Assembly (NCBI GenBank): GCA_018901355.1
Contig: JAHIEZ010000112.1
Span: 1 to 8,685, forward strand
Source of the DNA: Patescibacteria group bacterium
Lineage (GTDB): Bacteria > Patescibacteriota > Microgenomatia > UBA12405
Length of the DNA stretch: 8,685 bases
Direction: 5' to 3'
Each line of letters begins with the position of its first letter. Within the stretch, counting starts at the first letter, position 1. Both the position numbers and the translations under genes were made by a program. Positions 5,294-8,685 of the stretch are shown here, one piece after another. The notes beneath the pieces are model-generated. The model searched no databases, had not been told where the DNA came from, and was given only the letters and a program-made list of their open reading frames with translations.

Positions 5294-6429
5294 CGGCTGA
5301 GCGTCTGGGGAGGCTCTGCCTCAAGATGGGGATGGGCGTAGGGCAGAAGGAGGCCCTCCGCCGGCTGGAGACGTACCCGACAGGGTCGGGAGAAGGAGAG
5401 AAGTCGATGACGACGCACATCTTCCACTACAACGACCTGGACGGTTGGTGCTCGGCGGCCATCGTCGCGAGGTACACATGGGAGCGCATGGGAGAAGTCC
5501 CGGTCCGGTTCCATGAGATGGACTATCACAAGCCCTTCCCGTTCGAAGTCCTCCAGCAGGGCGACGAGGTCTACATCGTCGACTTCGGTCCCACGAACGT
5601 GGCGATGCACCGCCTCTGGGTGATGGACCAGGAGGGGTTTCTCGAGCAGGTGGTGTGGATCGACCACCACGAGACCTCCTACGACCGGGCCTCCAAGGAG
5701 CCGTGGGCGGCCATGGAGGGGACCCGGGTGCGGGCGGGGAACTACTCCGCCGCTTGGCTGACGTGGGACTACTTCTACGGGAATGCGGCCAAGCCCGTGC
5801 CGCCGGTGGTCGAGCTCGTCTCGCTCTGGGACACGTTCAAGGGGGCCGACCAGCCCGAGGTCATCCACACCAAGTACGGGCTGGAGTTCCGTACGGAGGG
5901 ACGCCCCACTTCCCTGGTTTGGACTGCCCTTCTGACCTCCCCCTACAGCGCGGAGGCCCTGGACTACCTGTCCGGGATCCAGTCGGAAGGCCAGATGATC
6001 TACCAGGACACGACCTGGAGAGCCCGGGCCCAGATCCAGGAGAACGGGTTTCTGGTCGAGATCGACGGCCTCAAGGCCCTGGCGGTCAACATGCCCAAGG
6101 GTACCAACTCCCGGCTGTTCGAGGGGGTGGCGAAGGTGGATGAGACGGTGGTGATCTTGGCGCCTTTCTATCTCGTGGGCTCGGACAAGGTGGTCGTCTC
6201 GCTCTACCGCAATCCCAAGGCCAAGGGTGACTTCAACCTGGCCCGGGTCGCGGAGAAGTACGGCGGTGGGGGGCACGCAAACGCCGCCGGCCTCGCCGTG
6301 GTCCTGGAGGAGCTGGGGGCGGTGCTGCGGCCGGTCAAGGAGGGCCGGACCCTCACGTTCACGGACATCCCCATCCCGGAGAGGACTGCGAGTGAGGAGA
6401 CGGATCTGGCGGACCCAGGGGAGGAGTAG
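5290..6429 (+). CDS. DHH/DHHA1 phosphoesterase, NrnB/oligoribonuclease-like (379 aa; 340 aa from internal start)
   Basis: The frame opens at the ATGA overlap at 5290, but the recognisable domain starts at the second ATG at 5407, which has its own AAGGAGAG site. Numbered from 5407, the hallmarks are H7-Y-N-D10-L-D12-G13 (motif I), V56-x-V-D59-F (motif II), W84-I-D86-H87-H88 (the DHH motif III) and SLW-D142 (motif IV). The C-terminal DHHA1 substrate-binding motif is GGGGH290-xNAAG. These bind Mn2+ ions and cleave phosphodiesters. HxNDLDG is the form seen in Bacillus NrnB-type nanoRNases; relatives also hydrolyse pAp or cyclic-di-AMP products. All metal-ligand motifs look intact, so it should be active in the cytoplasm. 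The acidic GEE ending carries the next ribosome site. Substrate cannot be decided from sequence alone. Confidence 0.88.
   Translation: MTAERLGRLCLKMGMGVGQKEALRRLETYPTGSGEGEKSMTTHIFHYNDLDGWCSAAIVARYTWERMGEVPVRFHEMDYHKPFPFEVLQQGDEVYIVDFGPTNVAMHRLWVMDQEGFLEQVVWIDHHETSYDRASKEPWAAMEGTRVRAGNYSAAWLTWDYFYGNAAKPVPPVVELVSLWDTFKGADQPEVIHTKYGLEFRTEGRPTSLVWTALLTSPYSAEALDYLSGIQSEGQMIYQDTTWRARAQIQENGFLVEIDGLKALAVNMPKGTNSRLFEGVAKVDETVVILAPFYLVGSDKVVVSLYRNPKAKGDFNLARVAEKYGGGGHANAAGLAVVLEELGAVLRPVKEGRTLTFTDIPIPERTASEETDLADPGEE
5393..5409 (+). promoter_or_regulatory. Internal ribosome site and alternative start of the DHH gene
   Basis: AAGGAGAG at 5393-5400 lies six bases before the ATG at 5407, and the encoded product then begins exactly where the DHH domain begins. 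The upstream start at 5290 would add 39 residues. Either start is possible, and both may be used. Confidence 0.5.
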
Positions 6430-6594
6430 ATGAGCAGCAAGAGCCGGTCGATCCGACGTCAGAAGAAAAAGAAGGGAGGGGAGCTGCCCCCTTCCGGGCG
6501 CCAGCGGGAGAACCCGCTGACCGCGGACCGCTACTACCCGTCCATAGGCAAGCTGCCACCCGTGAACCCGATCGGCAGCAAGGGAGGAAAGTGA
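6430..6594 (+). CDS. Small basic hypothetical protein (54 aa)
   Basis: This open frame starts one base after the TAG of the DHH gene, behind GGGGAGGAG, and ends in TGA at 6592-6594. The product is strongly basic at the N-terminus (RSIRRQKKKKGG, 6-17), then Pro/Gly/Tyr-rich (DRYYPSIGKLPPVNPIGSKGGK, in the last 22 residues). No hydrophobic core is obvious, so it is probably disordered, perhaps an RNA- or DNA-binding peptide. The gene fills the gap exactly, with coupled junctions on both sides (TAGATG before, TGATG after). That and the GC-rich third positions make it a real gene despite its size. No family recognised. Confidence 0.62.
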   Translation: MSSKSRSIRRQKKKKGGELPPSGRQRENPLTADRYYPSIGKLPPVNPIGSKGGK

Positions 6595-7073
6595 TGACAG
6601 GAGATCGACCGATAGTCACCCAGCAGCAGGCACTGGCCTTCGTGGTGGCTCTCGTTGGATACCACTATCGGGAAGGCAAGCCTGAGGAGAATTCGCTGGC
6701 GGCCGTGACGCACCTCGAAGCGGTCCTGGGCCGAGCGGGGTTTCCGTTCCAGATCAACGTGGAGGACCTGGAGGCTTCCCTCAGCGCCGGGTTCATCCAT
6801 GGGCAGCTCAACGCGGATCAGATCGTCTCGTCCATGCGCGCCTTCCACAACTTGGCGTCCTACCTCAGCCAGGTGTCCTTCCGTCTCGATGAGGCGGCGG
6901 TGGAGATCGAGGGGTGGTGGGCTGAGTACCAGAAGAAGTTCCCGGACCCGAGGAGAGAGGTGAAGGATGAAGAAGGGCCGAGGGAAGGTAGAGTGGCAGG
7001 TGGAGAAGGTGATGATCGAGGCCCGGCAACTGGTCCGGGATGCGATGGGGGTGGCGGGGATCAACCAGGCTGA
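6594..7073 (+). CDS. Helical hypothetical protein with probable out-of-frame tail (159 aa)
   Basis: The ATG at 6594 overlaps the upstream TGA by one base and follows GGGAGGAAAG; the in-frame GTG at 6591 is less likely. Residues 1-120 read as a folded, mostly helical protein: TQQQALAFVVALVGYHYREG (9-28), a helix around LAAVTHLEAVLGRAG, then DQIVSSMRAFHNLASYLSQV (75-94) and EIEGWWAEYQKKF (104-116). The last 35 residues are Gly/Asp/Pro-rich with little structure and overlap the next gene by 107 nt. Other junctions here overlap by 1-4 nt. Stops in the other two frames at 6961-6963 and 6968-6970 lie just where this gene would be expected to end, so a frameshift may have extended it. Function unknown. 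Confidence 0.68.
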   Translation: MTGDRPIVTQQQALAFVVALVGYHYREGKPEENSLAAVTHLEAVLGRAGFPFQINVEDLEASLSAGFIHGQLNADQIVSSMRAFHNLASYLSQVSFRLDEAAVEIEGWWAEYQKKFPDPRREVKDEEGPREGRVAGGEGDDRGPATGPGCDGGGGDQPG

Positions 7074-7221
7074 GCTGGCCCGCCGCACCGGCCTCACCCA
7101 GGGTCGTATCTCCCAGCTCCTCAACTCGTCGCGCAACATCCGGATCGGGACGCTGGTTGGTCTCGTTCACGCCTGCGGCCTGCGCATCGATCTCAAGCTC
7201 CCGCGCCTCCGCAATTCTTGA
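6967..7221 (+). CDS. XRE/Cro-CI-family helix-turn-helix regulator (84 aa)
   Basis: A small DNA-binding protein of the XRE (Cro/CI) type. After a basic N-terminus, helices run from about residue 17. The helix-turn-helix spans residues 33-54: NQAELARRTGLTQGRISQLLN, with Q34, A35, the TGLTQ turn and the recognition-helix residues Q45-GRISQ. The following NIRIGTLVGLVHACGLRIDLKL is the usual helix-plus-strand ending of single-domain XRE repressors and HigA-like antitoxins. The ATG at 6967 follows GGAGAGAGGTGAAGG; an ATG at 7012 preceded by GGAGAAGG would give a 69-aa form that still holds the whole domain. The gene ends just before the 7222-7287 gap, so it could control its own or the next unit. 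No toxin partner is recognisable. Confidence 0.85.
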   Translation: MKKGRGKVEWQVEKVMIEARQLVRDAMGVAGINQAELARRTGLTQGRISQLLNSSRNIRIGTLVGLVHACGLRIDLKLPRLRNS

Positions 7222-7246
7222 CTCCTCTTCTGGATGTGGTACTTCT
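7218..7246 (+). promoter_or_regulatory. Possible promoter for the 7288 cassette (TTGACT / TGGTAC)
   Basis: TTGACT (7218-7223, five of six matches to the -35 consensus) overlaps the end of the XRE gene. Sixteen bases later a TGGTAC stretch begins (TG-G-TACTTC), a weak extended -10. This is the only sizeable gap before 8324, and the -10 match is poor, so the call is tentative. Confidence 0.3.
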
Positions 7247-7256
7247 CTCTTCTGGA
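7225..7256 (+). repeat. 10-bp direct repeat, two copies 22 bp apart, candidate operator
   Basis: CTCTTCTGGA occurs at 7225-7234 and again at 7247-7256. The start-to-start distance of 22 bp is about two helical turns, so two bound protein subunits would face the same side of the DNA. The copies flank the candidate -10 and lie between two helix-turn-helix genes. The 9-mer CTCTTCTGG also occurs at 8009-8017 and 8202-8210, inside genes. Confidence 0.45.
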
Positions 7257-7257
7257 A

Positions 7258-7284
7258 GCTGCAGTGGTGCAGCGCAGGAGGTGA
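7258..7284 (+). promoter_or_regulatory. Small dyad plus consensus ribosome site
   Basis: GCTGCA-gtgg-TGCAGC (7258-7273) is a 6-bp perfect inverted repeat with a four-base centre. It is followed three bases later by AGGAGGTGA (7276-7284), a full-length match to the anti-Shine-Dalgarno, six bases from AGGAGG to the ATG at 7288. There is no T-tract after the dyad, so it is not a typical terminator. It could be a DNA operator or a 5' leader hairpin. Confidence 0.4.
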
Positions 7285-7287
7285 AGT

Positions 7288-7509
7288 ATGAAGCGAGGAA
7301 CGAAGGTGACCGAGGAGCTGATCGAGAAGGGGCTGGCCAAGCGCGAGGGCCGGACCGACGTGGAGATCGCCGAGAAGGTCGGCCTCTCCCCCTGGAAGAA
7401 GAAGGAGGTCCGTGCCGTCCTCGAGACCATGGCCAAGAGGGGCCAGGTCGTCAAGCAGAACCGCAAGACGGACTTCGGGCGTCCGCCGGTCGAGTTCCGG
7501 AAGGCCTGA
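7288..7509 (+). CDS. Winged-helix-like DNA-binding protein (73 aa)
   Basis: The gene has the strongest ribosome site in the window. The protein is basic and has the profile of a small winged helix. Residues VTEELIEKGLAKREG (7-21) form helix 1. DVEIAEKVGLSPWKKKEVRAVLETMAKRG (24-52) is a helix-turn-helix with a recognition helix followed by the G-x-V-V strand. GQVVKQNRKTDFGRPPVEFRK (52-72) resembles a beta wing (VV...K...GRPPVEF). The pattern of x-A-x-x-x-G-L-S followed by a charged helix and an RG-x-V strand is typical of MarR/MTase-associated winged-helix modules, but length and lack of an effector domain point to a bare regulator. It opens the cassette behind the only real gap, so autoregulation through the adjacent repeats is plausible. 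Confidence 0.72.
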   Translation: MKRGTKVTEELIEKGLAKREGRTDVEIAEKVGLSPWKKKEVRAVLETMAKRGQVVKQNRKTDFGRPPVEFRKA

Positions 7510-7937
7510 TGTCCGAGGAGCGCAAGCACCTTCCGTACGTGCGCAAGGCGCTGGCCGCGGCTTCCACCGTGGACCAGCTCCTTGCAGCACGGGCGGATCT
7601 CGAGCAGTTCCAAGCTGTCTGGGAGTTCGTGGCCGACAAGCTCCGGACGGCCATCCCTGTGGATGGTACCGGAATGCCCGGCCCCGTCTCCCCCCAGCAT
7701 GCCATCACGGTCCTGGAGGACATCCAGGGCGTCATCGACACCATCAACAAGGACCTGGAGAAGAGTCGTGAGCGTGGGCTTGTGGTGCACCACCCACCCG
7801 AGCCCTCGACAGGGGTTGCTGCGCCTGCTCCGCCGGATCCCATGCCCCCGGCGGGGCAGAGCGCGCCCCCTTCTTCTTTGCCCCAGGAGCAGGTCCCTCT
7901 CCCCTTCCCGGACCCGGTGGGTACGAAGGAGGAGTGA
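7509..7937 (+). CDS. Helical hypothetical protein with Pro-rich tail (142 aa)
   Basis: The ATG at 7509 overlaps the preceding TGA (TGATG); upstream the same frame is open but overlaps the winged-helix gene, so I reject longer starts. Residues 1-48 are helical (YVRKALAAASTVDQLLAARA... then EFVADKLRTAI), followed by a GTGMPGP linker and a second helical segment ITVLEDIQGVIDTINKDLEKSRERG (66-90). From residue 95 to the end the chain is Pro/Ala/Ser-rich (PPEPSTGVAAPAPPDPMPP...) and probably disordered. Helices plus a Pro-rich tail suit a structural or scaffolding role, or a binding adaptor. I recognise no family. The tail ends in KEE, encoded by the AAGGAGGAG ribosome site of the next gene. Confidence 0.68.
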   Translation: MSEERKHLPYVRKALAAASTVDQLLAARADLEQFQAVWEFVADKLRTAIPVDGTGMPGPVSPQHAITVLEDIQGVIDTINKDLEKSRERGLVVHHPPEPSTGVAAPAPPDPMPPAGQSAPPSSLPQEQVPLPFPDPVGTKEE

Positions 7938-8323
7938 TGAGCTACGACGAAGGCACCAACGCGCTCGATCCCAACAAGCCCTTCCCAGGGGCAGAGGCGG
8001 GGAAGACCCTCTTCTGGTTGGATGGCATCAACCGCTGGGTACTTATCGAGCCCCACGGAACCGCAGGCCAGCGCCTGGCCATCTCGTTCCTGGTGAACAC
8101 CGATCGGCACGAAGCCGACAAGTTCATCCTCCCCGATGACACCCGGTTGGCCCTCACCAGCGCGTACCTCTCGCCAGCCCACCTCCAGCGGTCGGGTCAC
8201 CCTCTTCTGGGGCGCTACGTGGTCGAGTACGTGTGGATGGTCTTCCAGGGGGTTGATGAGACGTGGGAGGAGACCTGCCGGCGTTTCCGCGAGGACAACT
8301 CCTTCCTTCCACCTAGCTCCTAG
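7937..8323 (+). CDS. Hypothetical protein (128 aa)
   Basis: The start is the ATG at 7937 (TGATGA junction, behind AAGGAGGAG); the GTG at 7934 is an alternative. The protein appears to be an alpha/beta domain: TLFWLDGINRWVLIEPHG (24-41) forms two strands, RLAISFLVNTDRHEADKFILP (46-66) a strand and a loop, then LALTSAYLSPAHLQ and VVEYVWMVFQGVDETWEETCRRF (95-117). NTDRHEAD has D56, H58 and D61 close together, which might be a metal site, but I know of no family with this arrangement and do not assign a function. It is the last gene of the cassette; a 33-nt gap follows. Confidence 0.7.
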   Translation: MSYDEGTNALDPNKPFPGAEAGKTLFWLDGINRWVLIEPHGTAGQRLAISFLVNTDRHEADKFILPDDTRLALTSAYLSPAHLQRSGHPLLGRYVVEYVWMVFQGVDETWEETCRRFREDNSFLPPSS

Positions 8324-8356
8324 CCCCTCTCCCCCGCCCCGTGGTACAGTCCCAGC
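8324..8356 (+). promoter_or_regulatory. Candidate extended -10 promoter for leaderless transcription
   Basis: The 33-nt gap is C-rich and has no Shine-Dalgarno. TGGTACAGT (8342-8350) contains a TG-n extended -10 and a TAnnnT hexamer (8345-8350). The ATG at 8357 begins six bases later, where a transcript would be expected to start. No good -35 is visible. The next gene would thus be leaderless. Confidence 0.45.
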
Positions 8357-8685
8357 ATGGGCGACGACTCCGGCATCCTCACGAGCCACCAGATCGCGGC
8401 CATGGTTGGTGTCGGGTCCTCCCAGGCCGGCTTCCAGCCCCTCCCCCTCAGCCCCACGCTCATGCGGGCCATCGGGAGCAACCCGTACACGCCCCAGGGG
8501 GGCATGGCGGCCCAGCAGCTGGGTGCGGCCGCGCTCAACGCCCTCGTCTCGCCCCAGACGCCCTTCCTGGGCTCTCTCACCCAGGGGGCGATGAACCGGG
8601 CCCAGTTCATGGGCAACCTCGGCATGGTCTCCCACCCCGGGGGCGGCGGGCCCATGGGCATGGGCTTCGGCATGGCCGAGCGCCA
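8357..8685 (+). CDS. Gly/Met/Gln-rich hypothetical protein, partial (right edge)
   Basis: An ATG at 8357 opens a frame with no stop to the end of the window (109 codons plus two bases), so the gene is cut at its C-terminus. The product lacks cysteine and is rich in Gly, Met, Gln, Ala and Ser. Short helical stretches occur (HQIAAMVGVG; MAAQQLGAAALNAL, 50-63), and a GGGGPMGMGFGMAE segment lies near the edge. Low-complexity, flexible Gly/Met composition is unlike the upstream genes and suggests a structural or assembly protein, but this is inference. There is no ribosome binding site upstream; the -10-like box instead suggests leaderless translation. It probably begins a new transcription unit. 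Confidence 0.65.
   Translation, partial: MGDDSGILTSHQIAAMVGVGSSQAGFQPLPLSPTLMRAIGSNPYTPQGGMAAQQLGAAALNALVSPQTPFLGSLTQGAMNRAQFMGNLGMVSHPGGGGPMGMGFGMAER

Noticed and set aside
5218..6276. Minus-strand open frame of 352 codons opposite the DHH gene
   Set aside because: The + strand frame has all DHH/DHHA1 motifs. The antisense product is a low-information shadow produced by GC-rich third positions.
7258..7287. Possible rho-independent terminator after the XRE gene
   Set aside because: The stem is only 6 bp and is followed by a ribosome site instead of a T-run, so I list it as a possible operator or leader hairpin.
6967..7509. HigBA-like toxin-antitoxin pair (XRE gene plus neighbour)
   Set aside because: The XRE protein resembles antitoxins, but neither neighbour has a RelE/HigB-like toxin pattern; the downstream protein looks like a second DNA-binding regulator.
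7451..8635. Minus-strand open frame of 394 codons
   Set aside because: It crosses three coupled + strand genes and the 8324-8356 gap and shows no recognisable domain; treated as a shadow.
1..8685. tRNA genes, CRISPR arrays, insertion sequences, integrase and attachment sites
   Set aside because: I saw no cloverleaf-like segment, spaced repeat array, transposase motif or terminal inverted repeat on reading both strands.

Overview
The window is GC-rich (roughly two-thirds G+C by eye) and densely coded. All supported genes are on the + strand: about 19 mostly very small genes joined by ATGA or TGATG overlaps or a few bases of spacing, each behind a strong GGAGG-type ribosome binding site. This layout, the many 50-150 aa proteins of unknown function, a probable lysozyme-fold enzyme and two small helix-turn-helix proteins fit the accessory or early/middle region of a tailed phage (or a prophage/phage-derived contig) infecting a high-GC bacterium. 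No terminase, capsid, portal, integrase, tRNA or rRNA is visible, so both phage origin and host are inferences.

Layout. Positions 2-2660 hold eight small unknown genes: a Cys-containing peptide, a Trp-rich 61-aa protein, a possible SH3-like barrel protein, a protein with an Arg-rich tail, a zinc-finger-like protein, a two-helix membrane protein, a protein with several Cys pairs, and a CxH...CxxC protein. Positions 2662-3836 hold a candidate lysozyme-fold cell-wall enzyme followed by a membrane-anchored zinc-ribbon protein. Positions 3847-5293 hold two tiny Trp-rich proteins, a YkgJ-type Cys-cluster protein and a 73-aa alpha/beta protein. Positions 5290-6429 hold the best-defined gene, a DHH/DHHA1 phosphoesterase resembling NrnB-type nanoRNases. 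Next come a 54-aa basic peptide, a 159-aa helical protein and an overlapping XRE-family repressor-like protein (6967-7221).

The first real intergenic gap (7222-7287) carries a TTGACT box, a 10-bp direct repeat with 22-bp periodicity and a small dyad. It precedes a second cassette: a winged-helix-like protein, a protein with a Pro-rich tail and a 128-aa unknown. After a 33-nt gap, a gene with no Shine-Dalgarno starts at 8357. A TGGTACAGT extended -10-like box sits exactly where leaderless transcription would begin at its ATG. It runs off the right edge as a Gly/Met/Gln-rich protein and may mark the start of another module.

Working together: the first seventeen genes (2-7221) look like one long polycistronic, translationally coupled unit that ends with its own DNA-binding regulator. 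The DHH enzyme could recycle very short RNAs or remove nucleotide signals during infection. The many Cys-pair proteins suggest small metal-stabilised proteins made to act on host machinery. These roles are hypotheses; only the DHH, YkgJ and XRE assignments rest on clear motifs.
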